A stretch of 11,146 nt of DNA, taken from contig JAHHRJ010000055.1 of assembly GCA_020025885.1 (NCBI GenBank), positions 1 to 11,146 of the forward strand, written 5' to 3'. Below the pieces are notes generated by a model. That model saw nothing but the letters and a program-made list of their open reading frames with translations, had not been told where the DNA came from and did no database searches. This DNA comes from Butyricicoccus sp. (GTDB taxonomy: Bacteria > Bacillota > Clostridia > Oscillospirales > Butyricicoccaceae). Of this stretch, positions 1 to 5,469 are shown one piece after another (position 1 is the stretch's first letter; each line of letters begins with the position of its first letter). The position numbers and the translations under genes were made by a program.

Positions 1-45
1 TTGCCAAGGTGGAGGTAGCGAGTTCGAGCCTCGTCATCCGCTCCA
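1..45 (+). tRNA. tRNA-Gly (GCC), 3' part only
   Basis: The window opens inside a tRNA. The anticodon loop reads TTGCCAA (anticodon GCC, glycine) and is followed by the 3' anticodon strand, a short variable loop, a T arm of GCGAG / TTCGAGC / CTCGT, a 3' acceptor strand CATCCGC, discriminator T and an encoded CCA ending at position 45. The implied 5' acceptor strand GCGGATG is typical of bacterial tRNA-Gly. The D arm and 5' half lie outside the window. An intrinsic terminator follows immediately, so this is the last gene of its transcript. Confidence 0.93.
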
Positions 46-47
46 TT

Positions 48-79
48 TAAAAAACTCACTCAATCGAGTGGGTTTTTTT
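48..79 (+). terminator. Intrinsic terminator of the tRNA-Gly transcript
   Basis: A stem with CACTC / GAGTG at its core, extended by A-T pairs and closed by a four-base AATC loop, is followed by seven T residues. It starts three bases after the tRNA CCA end. Confidence 0.88.
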
Positions 80-136
80 GTTTTCTGCAATTTTAAGTTC
101 TTTGTCAATAGTTGGGGGAAACAAAACCACAGTATT

Positions 137-174
137 CAAAACAGTGTTGAGTCAAACAGCTGAACACTGTTTTG
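137..174. repeat. 12-bp perfect inverted repeat after the ISL3 transposase fragment
   Basis: CAAAACAGTGTT (137-148) and AACACTGTTTTG (163-174) are perfect reverse complements separated by 14 bases. The hairpin lies just past the stop codon of the minus-strand transposase remnant and inside the presumed left end of the IS. It may act as a transcript-end hairpin or be part of the element's terminal structure. No clean T-tract follows on either strand. Confidence 0.6.
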
Positions 175-180
175 GTTATG

Positions 181-393
181 CTAAGAAGCAATTCTATTTC
201 TGAAGCGATTGAAATTACGCCCCTCATAGCAGACGCGCTTTAGAACTTTGATTTTATTGTTGCAGCCCTCGGTATAGCCATTGCTCCAAGGGCAATCCAT
301 AGCATTCAGGATTTCATGAAACCATGTGCGGCAGGCTTTCAGACAACTTTCAAATTCTGGAAACGCTATTGTTGTGGTGGTTTTCATCCAATT
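181..393 (-). pseudogene. ISL3-family transposase, C-terminal fragment
   Basis: The frame encodes about 70 residues that match the C-terminal end of ISL3 (DDE_Tnp_ISL3) transposases: W-x-x-EILNAMDCP, then SNGYTEGCNNKIKVLKRV, then RNFNRFRNRI before the stop. The conserved Glu of the catalytic DDE set lies in the NGYTEG motif. Full-length family members have roughly 400 or more residues, so most of the protein is gone. The frame can be read upstream of the first Met (P-N-W-M) until it meets the MITE-like element at 394, which marks the break. A matching N-terminal stub lies on the far side of that element. The piece cannot encode an active transposase. Confidence 0.85.
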
Positions 394-556
394 AGGGCGT
401 ATCTGAAAACAAAGAAATCGACGAATTTTTCGCAGTGAGTGCGTAGATGCAAGGCAAAAAGCGCAGGAATCCTTGATGGATTCCGCATATTTTTAATACA
501 GCAGATGCTGCTCATTGTAGAAAACCACCAGAATTTCGACTTTTCAGATAACCCCT
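394..556. mobile_element. MITE-like element, copy 1
   Basis: A 163-bp non-coding element is bounded by 16-bp terminal inverted repeats: AGGGCGTATCTGAAAA (394-409) and TTTTCAGATAACCCCT (541-556), matching at 14 of 16 positions. Internally GGAATCC-ttgat-GGATTCC (466-484) forms a perfect hairpin and the flanks are partly self-complementary, so the whole unit can fold on itself. A second copy lies at 10854-11017, about 89% identical by hand alignment. TA is present on both sides if the element is taken as GGGCG...CCCC, a possible target duplication. It sits exactly between the two halves of the ISL3 transposase. No encoded protein was seen, so transposition would need an outside transposase. Confidence 0.75.
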
Positions 557-588
557 AATAATTCTGTGATATGATTTCTTATAAGCAT
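556..588 (-). pseudogene. ISL3-family transposase, N-terminal stub
   Basis: An ATG at 586-588, preceded by AGGAAG with a 7-base spacer, opens a frame reading M-L-I-R-N-H-I-T-E-L-L before running into the MITE-like element. The short N-x-I-x-x-LL pattern is typical of ISL3 transposase N-termini, and it has the same strand as the C-terminal fragment at 181-393. I therefore read it as the start of the same gene, with the middle (some 300 or more codons) lost. The assignment rests on position and a short pattern, so it is tentative. Confidence 0.5.
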
Positions 589-782
589 TGTGACACTTCC
601 TTTTTGTTTGGTAGGGATACTTTAACAATAAGTGATTTTGTATCAATGCTCAACTATTTTTTCAAATTTAGAGGTTAGGTTTTTTCTGACCTCAACATTT
701 ATTATAGAACCTCAAACGGATTCACTAACCTTACAAAATCCCCTTTCTATCTTTATATAATATATGCTCTTATAGCCAGATA

Positions 783-817
783 TAAAAATTGCGCATTCTT
801 CTCTAATAAGAATGCGC
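783..817 (-). terminator. Second minus-strand hairpin with T-tract
   Basis: GCGCATTCTT (791-800) pairs perfectly with AAGAATGCGC (808-817) around a 7-base loop. On the minus strand it is followed by AATTTTTATA. It lies downstream of the stronger terminator at 834-867 and would back it up. The stretch 589-782 to its left holds no gene I can support. Confidence 0.55.
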
Positions 818-833
818 AGATCTATTTAAAAAG

Positions 834-867
834 AAAAAACCACGCCTGACGTCCTCTGCCAGCGTGG
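834..867 (-). terminator. Intrinsic terminator of the 30-aa peptide gene
   Basis: On the minus strand CCACGC pairs with GCGTGG around a 16-base loop and is followed directly by TTTTTTC. It lies 38 bases past the stop codon of the small ORF at 906-998, so that gene is monocistronic. Confidence 0.8.
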
Positions 868-905
868 AAAAGCCATAATCAAACCCAAAAGCACTTCTGC
901 CTTAA

Positions 906-998
906 TTACTTGGTGCTGTTTTCAATCTCTTCACCATAGATCAGGTCGTCAATATCTGGCGTATCCGGACGCTGCGGACGAATCCAAGTCATCAACAT
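906..998 (-). CDS. Unrecognised 30-aa small peptide
   Basis: I do not recognise this protein family. The ORF starts at ATG 996-998, 8 bases after a full AGGAGG (1007-1012); an in-frame ATG two codons on would be spaced 14 bases and is less likely. The 30 residues begin M-L-M-T-W-I-R-P, continue with a Pro/Asp-rich QRPDTPDIDDLIYGEE and end in STK. The N-terminus is basic/aromatic and the C-terminus strongly acidic. There is no Cys, no signal peptide and no membrane segment. Unusually for so short a frame, it has its own near-consensus promoter (1077-1105), a 5' hairpin, and tandem terminators, which argues for a real gene. No processing enzyme or transporter gene lies beside it, so a modified-peptide (RiPP) role has no local support. 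A regulatory peptide, a small cytosolic protein, or a dual-function small RNA are all possible. Confidence 0.7.
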   Translation of the reverse strand: MLMTWIRPQRPDTPDIDDLIYGEEIENSTK

Positions 999-1042
999 AT
1001 CACATTCCTCCTTTCAAAAATCAAGTTACAAGGTCAGCCGCT

Positions 1043-1069
1043 GAATGCAGAAGCGCATGCTCTGCATTC
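1043..1069 (-). promoter_or_regulatory. 5'-end hairpin in the leader of the 30-aa peptide mRNA
   Basis: On the minus strand GAATGCAGA pairs perfectly with TCTGCATTC, and with one bulge the stem extends to about 11 pairs around an ATGC loop. Transcription from the promoter at 1077-1105 should start near 1070, so the mRNA would begin with this stem. It may protect the 5' end or serve as a regulatory structure. The ribosome binding site is about 30 bases further on and is not in the stem. Confidence 0.6.
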
Positions 1070-1076
1070 TTTGCAT

Positions 1077-1105
1077 AGTATATCAGAAACCACCCAAGAA
1101 ATCAA
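1077..1105 (-). promoter_or_regulatory. Sigma-A promoter for the 30-aa peptide gene
   Basis: On the minus strand TTGATT (1100-1105), a 17-base spacer and TATACT (1077-1082) form a good vegetative promoter. The start point is expected near 1070, about 72 bases upstream of the ATG. Confidence 0.65.
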
Positions 1106-1252
1106 ATAAACTTTATGTAAACATTCCATGTGATTTTTGTAAATTCTCTTCGGCTTTGGTTTCTGAGAATAAAAAAGGACGATATGCAATGCATACCGAC
1201 CAAACTCCCCGAACTAAGGGAAAATAAAGCCCCCGCGATGCCGATGCAGCCC

Positions 1253-1281
1253 ATTAAAATAACCTGCACGACTGAGCAGGT
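1253..1281 (-). terminator. Terminator of the structured RNA
   Basis: On the minus strand ACCTGC and GCAGGT (6 bp) enclose an 8-base loop and are followed by TATTTTAAT. Confidence 0.65.
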
Positions 1282-1422
1282 GGGTTTCCTATCTCGAGCC
1301 TCTGTGCTTCCAACTTCCGTTTTTGATTCACGGGAGGCCTGCACTTGGAACGAGAAGATATTCGGAATCCCGAAAACAAAATGTGGGTTTAAAACAAGCT
1401 GCTGTCAAACATCACAGGGGGA
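1255..1422 (-). ncRNA. ssrS: Structured RNA, probable 6S RNA
   Basis: A minus-strand transcript from about 1422 to 1255 has a layout like 6S RNA, the RNA that mimics an open promoter and binds the sigma-A RNA polymerase holoenzyme. A closing stem is formed by CCCCCTGTG (1413-1421) and CACAGAGG (1299-1306), extended by TTTGAC/GTTGGAA pairing. Next comes an asymmetric bubble containing GCAGCTTGTTTTAAACCC. A long upper stem follows, in which ATTTTG-TTTTCGGGA pairs with TCCCGTGAA-TCAAAAA. The 5' segment CTGTGATGTTTGACAGC resembles the 5' part of known 6S RNAs. A terminator hairpin, ACCTGC...GCAGGT (1262-1281) then TATTTT, closes the transcript, and a TATAAG -10 box sits just upstream. The folded core (~123 nt) is shorter than the usual 180-200 nt, so the family call is tentative; the structured RNA itself is better supported. 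Confidence 0.5.
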
Positions 1423-1428
1423 TTTGAA

Positions 1429-1457
1429 CTTATAGAAGAAAGTGCTTTATGCAAACG
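1429..1457 (-). promoter_or_regulatory. Putative promoter of the structured RNA
   Basis: On the minus strand a TATAAG -10 box (1429-1434) precedes the RNA. The -35 region is weak: CGTTTG at a 17-base spacing, or TTTGCA at 15. It lies directly after the DUF1292 stop codon, so read-through from that gene is also possible. Confidence 0.4.
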
Positions 1458-1462
1458 CGCGA

Positions 1463-1741
1463 TTATTCGCCGTCCTCTTCATACATTTCTTCCACGCGCT
1501 CCATTACGATCGCAAAGATGCGGTCTGCTTCCTCATCGTCCTCAACGGAGACCAGAACTTCCTCGCCATCTTCTTCTACGACCTTCAGGATCACGACCTC
1601 AGCTTCTTCATCCACAGCGAGCTGTGCCGGAATGAAAGCCATATACATCTGACCGTCAACTTCAACAGTGTCGATGTGCTCAAATTCTACTTCGTTTCCG
1701 TTCTCATCTGTTAAGAGAACGTAATTATTTTCTTCGCTCAT
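1463..1741 (-). CDS. DUF1292 (YrzB-like, UPF0473) protein
   Basis: This 92-residue, strongly acidic protein fits the DUF1292/UPF0473 family of small cytosolic proteins, whose function is not known. The pattern is characteristic: an N-terminal LTDENGNEVEFEHIDTVEVDG block, a YMAFIPA segment, then an acidic VVILKVVEEDGEE strand and a C-terminal IFAIVMERVEEMYEE helix. Length is normal for the family. The ATG is preceded by GGAGG with a 10-base spacer. In many Clostridia and Bacilli the gene follows alaS and ruvX; here it stands alone, with its own promoter (1806-1834) and the probable 6S RNA directly downstream on the same strand. No oddity is seen. Confidence 0.88.
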   Translation of the reverse strand: MSEENNYVLLTDENGNEVEFEHIDTVEVDGQMYMAFIPAQLAVDEEAEVVILKVVEEDGEEVLVSVEDDEEADRIFAIVMERVEEMYEEDGE

Positions 1742-1805
1742 AAAGCATGAACCTCCATGTAGTAAATTCTATGCCGCACGGCGGCTCTTGATTCCTGCTA
1801 TCATC

Positions 1806-1834
1806 AGGATACCCGAAATGCGCTGAATTTTCAA
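1806..1834 (-). promoter_or_regulatory. Putative promoter of the DUF1292 gene
   Basis: On the minus strand TTGAAA (1829-1834), a 17-base spacer and TATCCT (1806-1811) lie about 65 bases upstream of the start codon. A small GCCGC/GCGGC hairpin (1773-1785) is in the leader. The rest of 1835-1990 between the divergent genes is AT-rich and shows no gene. Confidence 0.5.
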
Positions 1835-1990
1835 TGGTTTTTCATGAAAATCTCATAATTTTTTTATCGGGTTTAAAATACGTATGGATATACGCATCTC
1901 AGCTCAGACTATTACTTTACGCCACAAGAGGTATGGTTGTCAAGGAAAAGCTGATGTTTTCTATTTTTAATATTTTTTTGAGATTTGCGC

Positions 1991-2019
1991 TTGACAAGTA
2001 CTCGATATAGACGTATAAT
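1991..2019 (+). promoter_or_regulatory. Consensus sigma-A promoter of infC-rpmI-rplT
   Basis: TTGACA (1991-1996), a 17-base spacer and TATAAT (2014-2019) match the vegetative consensus in every position. Transcription should begin near 2026, leaving a leader of about 200 bases before infC, as expected for a ribosomal protein operon controlled in its leader. Confidence 0.9.
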
Positions 2020-2025
2020 ATCAAA

Positions 2026-2228
2026 GCAACAATAAAGCAAGGTGTGCTACGGCGCATCTTCACCCGCCGCTTTCCGCAAACGGGTCCACATCGTTTCTTT
2101 CCTGCTGTACAGATTTGCTTATGGGCTTATTCTGTATCATGTAGGGTGGATCATGTTTGGACAGCGCGGCTGTCTTTTTTTTATCAAATTATCAATTTCC
2201 CCGTCTATTCATAGGAGGTGTGTTCGCT
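2026..2228 (+). promoter_or_regulatory. infC operon leader, probable L20-type autoregulatory leader
   Basis: About 200 untranslated bases separate the promoter from infC. Near its end is a strong terminator hairpin (2160-2182). An upstream GCTGT (2104-2108) is complementary to the ACAGC of that terminator (2161-2165), giving a candidate antiterminator. In Bacillus subtilis and other Firmicutes the infC-rpmI-rplT leader binds ribosomal protein L20, which promotes premature termination. The same gene order and an attenuator in the same place support that model here. I did not identify the L20 recognition motif itself. Confidence 0.6.
2160..2182 (+). terminator. Attenuator in the infC leader
   Basis: GACAGC-gcg-GCTGTC is a perfect 6-bp stem with a 3-base loop, followed by eight T residues, 46 bases before the infC start codon. 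Termination here would switch off the whole operon. Confidence 0.8.
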
Positions 2229-2747
2229 ATTAGCAGCATGGAACATCAGATCAATGAAGATATCCGAGATAAGGAAGTCCGCCTGATCGCCGACGACGGC
2301 GAGCAGCTTGGCATTGTGTCCGCGCAGAAGGCGCTGGAGATTGCCATCGAAAAGGGTATGGACTTGGTTAAGATCGCGCCGCAGGCGCAGCCGCCAGTGT
2401 GCCGTATCATGGACTATGGTAAGTTCCGTTTCGAACAGGCAAAGCGCGAGAAAGAAGCGCGTAAGAACCAGCGTGTTGTGGAAATCAAGGAGATCCGCCT
2501 GACCCCTGGCATTGATGTCAACGACCTGAACGTCAAGGTAGGTCATGCTCGTCGTTTCCTCAAGGGTGGCGACAAGGTTAAGGTATCTGTCCGTTTCCGC
2601 GGTCGTGAGGTCACCCATTCTTCCATCGGTCTGGAGCTGCTTCAGCGTTTTGCAGAACAGTGCACAGAATTTGGCGTTATGGAAAAGCAGCCCAAGCTAG
2701 AGGGTCGCCACATGCACATGTTCCTTTCCCCTAAGAAGGACAAGTAA
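2229..2747 (+). CDS. infC: Translation initiation factor IF-3 (AUU start)
   Basis: IF-3 binds the 30S subunit, prevents premature 50S joining and checks the start codon and initiator tRNA. The 172-residue product has the usual length and order: the N-terminal HQINEDIRDKEVRLI block, PVCRIMDYGKFRFEQAKREK, the linker, then the C-terminal domain with EIRLTPGIDVNDL, KVSVRFRGREV and a PKLEGRHMHMFLSPKK tail. The start is chosen at ATT 2229-2231: an AGGAGG (2213-2218) lies 10 bases upstream, whereas the first in-frame ATG (2238) is 19 bases away. AUU is the known, IF-3-discriminated start of infC in E. coli and Bacillus, giving translational self-control. It heads the infC-rpmI-rplT operon. Confidence 0.95.
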   Translation: MSSMEHQINEDIRDKEVRLIADDGEQLGIVSAQKALEIAIEKGMDLVKIAPQAQPPVCRIMDYGKFRFEQAKREKEARKNQRVVEIKEIRLTPGIDVNDLNVKVGHARRFLKGGDKVKVSVRFRGREVTHSSIGLELLQRFAEQCTEFGVMEKQPKLEGRHMHMFLSPKKDK

Positions 2748-2802
2748 ACCATACAAGCTGCATCATTCTTTTGGATGCGACACATAGAGAGGAGTTTATA
2801 AA

Positions 2803-3000
2803 ATGCCTAAGATCAAAACGCACAGCGGTGCAAAGAAGAGATTCAAGGTTTCCAAGAGCGGTAAGATTAAGCGCGCTCATGTTGGCCGTCGTCACATTCT
2901 GACCAAGAAGAACACCAAGCGTCTGCGTCACCTCCGCAAGGAAGGCTTTGCAGACAAGACAAACGTAGCAGAGGTAAAGCGCCTGCTGCCTTACGCGTAA
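2803..3000 (+). CDS. rpmI: 50S ribosomal protein L35
   Basis: This 65-residue, very basic protein starts MPKIKTHSGAKKRFKVSKSG and carries the family pattern of AHVGRRHILTKKNTKRLRHLR followed by a short C-terminal tail, the normal length for L35. It is a component of the large ribosomal subunit. A GAGAGGAG ribosome binding site precedes the ATG. It lies 55 bases after infC and 38 before rplT, the conserved order of the operon. Confidence 0.97.
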   Translation: MPKIKTHSGAKKRFKVSKSGKIKRAHVGRRHILTKKNTKRLRHLRKEGFADKTNVAEVKRLLPYA

Positions 3001-3038
3001 TTTCTTTTTTACCAGAGATTTAAGGAGGCTAACATAAC

Positions 3039-3392
3039 ATGGCAAGAGTAAAAGGCGCGATGATGTCGCGTAAGAGAAGAAAGAAGATTCTGAAGCGTGC
3101 GAAGGGTTACTTCGGCGCAAAGTCCACCCATTTTAGAACTGCCAATCAGGCGGTTATGAAGTCCCTCAAGTACGCTTACATTGGTCGTAAGCACAAGAAG
3201 CGTGACTTCCGCCGTCTGTGGATCACCCGTATTTCTGCGGCTTGCAAGGCTTGTGACATCAATTACAGCCGTTTCATGAACGGTCTGAAGAAGTCCGGCA
3301 TCGAGATCAACCGCAAGATGCTGTCTGAGCTGGCAATCAACGATAATGCTGCATTCTGCGCACTGGTTGAGAAGGCAAAGGCTGCTCTCTAA
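3039..3392 (+). CDS. rplT: 50S ribosomal protein L20
   Basis: This 117-residue basic protein begins MARVKGAMMSRKRRKKILKR and contains the family blocks AKGYFGAKSTHFRTANQAV, YIGRKHKKRDFR, LWITRISAACK and YSRFMNGLKKSGIEINRKML. It is a full-length L20, which binds 23S rRNA early in 50S assembly. In Firmicutes it is also the repressor that acts on the leader of its own operon, which fits the attenuator at 2160-2182. AAGGAGG lies just upstream of the ATG. Strong terminators follow. Confidence 0.97.
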   Translation: MARVKGAMMSRKRRKKILKRAKGYFGAKSTHFRTANQAVMKSLKYAYIGRKHKKRDFRRLWITRISAACKACDINYSRFMNGLKKSGIEINRKMLSELAINDNAAFCALVEKAKAAL

Positions 3393-3403
3393 TTGAGATT
3401 TTT

Positions 3404-3434
3404 AAGAGGACGCATATAGCGTCCTCTTTGTTTT
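3404..3434 (+). terminator. Terminator of the infC-rpmI-rplT operon
   Basis: AAGAGGACGC (3404-3413) and GCGTCCTCTT (3419-3428) form a perfect 10-bp stem with a five-base loop, followed by TTTGTTTT, 11 bases after the rplT stop codon. Confidence 0.9.
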
Positions 3435-3461
3435 GCCCAAATTCTACTCTGTTTACAAACC

Positions 3462-3493
3462 AAACAAAGGCACGCAAACGCGTACCTTTGTTT
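3462..3493. terminator. Bidirectional hairpin between convergent operons
   Basis: AAACAAAGG (3462-3470) pairs with CCTTTGTTT (3485-3493), with an inner ACGC/GCGT stem. T-rich sequence follows on the plus strand, and a weaker T/G tract on the minus strand just past the ABC permease stop codon. It likely ends the minus-strand ABC operon and backs up the rplT terminator. Confidence 0.7.
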
Positions 3494-3498
3494 TTCGA

Positions 3499-4299
3499 TT
3501 ATTCCAGATTCAGTTTATTTTTCAGGATGTAGTTGGTTCCAAAGTAGAAGATTGCGGCTTGTACAAGGGATACCGCAATACTAAATCCCATTATTGCATG
3601 CAATCCATAAACTGGATCAATTGTAATTGTATTCATGAAAAATTGAAGCAACCCGCTGACCATCCCCTGATTATTTATTGCAAGGAAGCCACTGAGGAAC
3701 GACAGCACGACATCAATCGCAATATACCACACAAATGCCATTGCAACACGATGCTTGTTTGCGAGATGACCCAGCGCAATTGCCAGATACACCTGACTAA
3801 TCGAAGCGATCACACTCATAGCACCAGCCACAAGCATTTCCAGCCCAAATACAACTTGATTGAATCCGATCTCAGAGAACAGGATATTGGCACTCGAGAA
3901 AAAGTCTGCCCAGCTGATCTGACTTGCACCAAGAATAAAGATGGACACAATTCCGACCACACCAGAAAGCACAGTCATGATTGTTGCACCAAGCAGCTTT
4001 GAGAAAGTCAGCTGCCATGTAGGAACTGGCAGAGTAAACATAAGATAGCCTTCTTGCCCCAGCAGACCCTTATAGAACCGCTGTACAATGATCACAAAGG
4101 TCATAACGGCTACTGCAACACAGAGTGCAGTATACACCATGATGGCTGTCATTTGCGGCACAGCCATATCCATATTCATTTCGACGTTTGCCCAGAGCAT
4201 AAAGTGATTGACGAGTGCAACTGCAAGCACCGCACCATAGAGAGGAATGAGTCCTTTGGACAGCGACTTCATCTCATATTTCATCAATTTTCCAAACAT
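3499..4299 (-). CDS. ABC-2 type transporter permease
   Basis: This 266-residue membrane protein has about six hydrophobic segments (roughly residues 17-36, 50-73, 100-125, 148-175, 185-207 and 235-258) and a short basic cytoplasmic N-terminus, MFGKLMKYEMKSL. The cytosolic LPVPTWQLTFSKLLGA stretch is typical of ABC-2 permeases linked to YtrA-type regulators in Firmicutes. Its ATG is directly next to the stop codon of the ATPase gene, so the two are translationally coupled and form one exporter. The substrate is unknown. Relatives often respond to cell-envelope stress or peptide antibiotics, which is only an inference here. Confidence 0.85.
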   Translation of the reverse strand: MFGKLMKYEMKSLSKGLIPLYGAVLAVALVNHFMLWANVEMNMDMAVPQMTAIMVYTALCVAVAVMTFVIIVQRFYKGLLGQEGYLMFTLPVPTWQLTFSKLLGATIMTVLSGVVGIVSIFILGASQISWADFFSSANILFSEIGFNQVVFGLEMLVAGAMSVIASISQVYLAIALGHLANKHRVAMAFVWYIAIDVVLSFLSGFLAINNQGMVSGLLQFFMNTITIDPVYGLHAIMGFSIAVSLVQAAIFYFGTNYILKNKLNLE

Positions 4300-5076
4300 T
4301 TAAAATGCACCTCCCTGATATGGTACAGCACGGAAGACTTCACGGAACAGCTGGTCTACCGACTTTCCTTCTTGTTCACGGATATTGTCTACCGTATCAT
4401 GACGCACGATCTGACCGTTTTGCAGGAATACGACCTCATCCAGCACACGTTCCACATCAGAAATGAGGTGGGTGGAGATCATAACCGTTCCATTTTCGTT
4501 GTAGTTGGTCAGAATGGTATCCAGAATAAAGTCACGTGCCGCAGGGTCAACACCCGCGATCGGCTCATCCAGCAAATAGAGATCTGCCTTGCGGCTCATA
4601 ACCAGAACCAGCTGAACCTTTTCCTTTGTGCCCTTGGACATGGTCTTAATGCGATCCATCGGGCGAATATCGAGTGCAGAGAACATTTCTGCTGCCTTCT
4701 GGCGGTCAAAATCTGCATAAAAGTCACTGAAAAAGTCCATCAGATCAACGGTCTTCATCCAGTCTGCAAAATACATACGGTCTGGCAGATAGCTGATGAC
4801 CGACTTTGTCTCAATGCCTGGTGCATACCCATTGACCAGCAGAATGCCCTCCGTTGGGCGAAGCAGACCATTGAGGAGTTTGATAAACGTGGTCTTACCC
4901 GAACCATTTGGTCCCAAGAGTCCAACGATCTTGCCGCGACCAATATTGAGGTCAATGCGGTCTAACGCACGCTTTGCACCATAACACTTGCTCAGTCCCT
5001 GCGCACGGATCAGCATATGATCCGGCATTTTTTCCGTTTCCATAAAACTGTTTTGGTTGCGGATCTTTTCCATCAT
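4300..5076 (-). CDS. ABC transporter ATP-binding protein
   Basis: This 258-residue nucleotide-binding domain pairs with the adjacent permease and powers export across the inner membrane. Walker A is GPNGSGKTT (55-63), the signature is the variant MSKGTKEKV (146-154), Walker B is LYLLDEPIAGVD (166-177), and the H-loop is in ISTH further on. At the Q-loop position the protein reads YLPD (96-99), so Asp replaces the canonical Gln, as in several GntR-linked YtrB/BcrA-like ATPases. The start ATG overlaps the gntR stop codon (ATGA), and a second ATG follows at once; a GGGGG stretch just upstream is the ribosome binding site. About 20 non-conserved residues precede the first strand. Confidence 0.93.
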   Translation of the reverse strand: MMEKIRNQNSFMETEKMPDHMLIRAQGLSKCYGAKRALDRIDLNIGRGKIVGLLGPNGSGKTTFIKLLNGLLRPTEGILLVNGYAPGIETKSVISYLPDRMYFADWMKTVDLMDFFSDFYADFDRQKAAEMFSALDIRPMDRIKTMSKGTKEKVQLVLVMSRKADLYLLDEPIAGVDPAARDFILDTILTNYNENGTVMISTHLISDVERVLDEVVFLQNGQIVRHDTVDNIREQEGKSVDQLFREVFRAVPYQGGAF

Positions 5077-5441
5077 ACGTTCCCCCTTTTCCGGTTTCGC
5101 AGCATATCTGCTGCCTCAGTTTCGTTATATCCAATCGTCTCCATACCAGTCACATAGAGTTCCATTTTTTCCTCCGCCAGACAGCGCCGTACATTGTTCA
5201 CCGATTGTGCATCCTGTGTCACAGTACGTCCTGTGGTGCGATTGGTTGCCACGAGTCCATCCTGTTCGAGCTGTGCCAGCGCACGCTGCATGGTGTTTGG
5301 GTTGACCTGTGCCTCAGCAGCAAGTTCCCGCACCGAAGGCATACGTGCTCCCAGCGGATACACGCCAGACACAATACGCTCGGTAAGCTGTTCGGTCAGC
5401 TGTATCCAGATTGGACGGTCATCCGTCAATTTCCATTGCAT
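5073..5441 (-). CDS. GntR-family (YtrA-type) transcriptional regulator
   Basis: The 122-residue protein has a GntR winged helix-turn-helix at the N-terminus: PIWIQLTEQLTERIVSGVY, then LGARMPSVRELAAEAQVNPN and TMQRALAQLEQDGLV ending in a TGRTV wing. A short helical C-terminal part follows, with no effector-binding domain, which is the YtrA subfamily layout. Such proteins repress the ABC genes they are transcribed with. It is the first gene of a three-gene operon, overlapping the ATPase gene by 4 bases. AAGGAGAGG precedes the ATG. A perfect inverted repeat beside its promoter (5470-5491) is the likely operator. Confidence 0.93.
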   Translation of the reverse strand: MQWKLTDDRPIWIQLTEQLTERIVSGVYPLGARMPSVRELAAEAQVNPNTMQRALAQLEQDGLVATNRTTGRTVTQDAQSVNNVRRCLAEEKMELYVTGMETIGYNETEAADMLRNRKRGNV

Positions 5442-5469
5442 AGTCAGCCTCTCCTTCTCTATTGTGTTG

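Larger units (their letters stand above)
97..670 (-). mobile_element. Degenerate ISL3-family insertion sequence remnant
   Basis: This stretch holds both ends of an ISL3-like transposase gene on the minus strand (181-393 and 556-588), with most of the gene missing. The left boundary is suggested by GTTCTTTGTCAATAGTTGG at about 98-116, which resembles ISL3 terminal repeats. A diverged counterpart, CTCAACTATTTTTTCAAA, lies on the other side near 647-665 in inverted orientation. Boundaries are approximate and no target duplication is evident. Between the gene halves lies a MITE-like element (394-556). The 5' flank (600-670) shows nothing else I can name. Placement next to a tRNA gene is a common site for insertions. 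Confidence 0.6.

Noticed and set aside
394..556. Repeat considered as part of a CRISPR array
   Set aside because: There are only two copies 10 kb apart, each 163 bp with terminal inverted repeats. There are no regular short repeats and spacers.
1191..1203. TATGCA-ATGCATA near-palindrome
   Set aside because: The loop is too short for a hairpin, no promoter or gene context fits, and such a short AT-rich palindrome can arise by chance.
1102..1344. 80-codon minus-strand ORF with a hydrophobic stretch
   Set aside because: It overlaps the structured RNA and its terminator, has no ribosome binding site at its Met codons, and the hydrophobic run is short.
3433..4002. 189-codon plus-strand ORF
   Set aside because: It starts inside the rplT terminator region and runs antisense to the permease; its composition is not protein-like.
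4054..4965. 303-codon plus-strand ORF opposite the ABC transporter genes
   Set aside because: It lies antisense to well-supported permease and ATPase genes, is rich in His and Cys, crosses their junction, and matches no family. It is a frame shadow.
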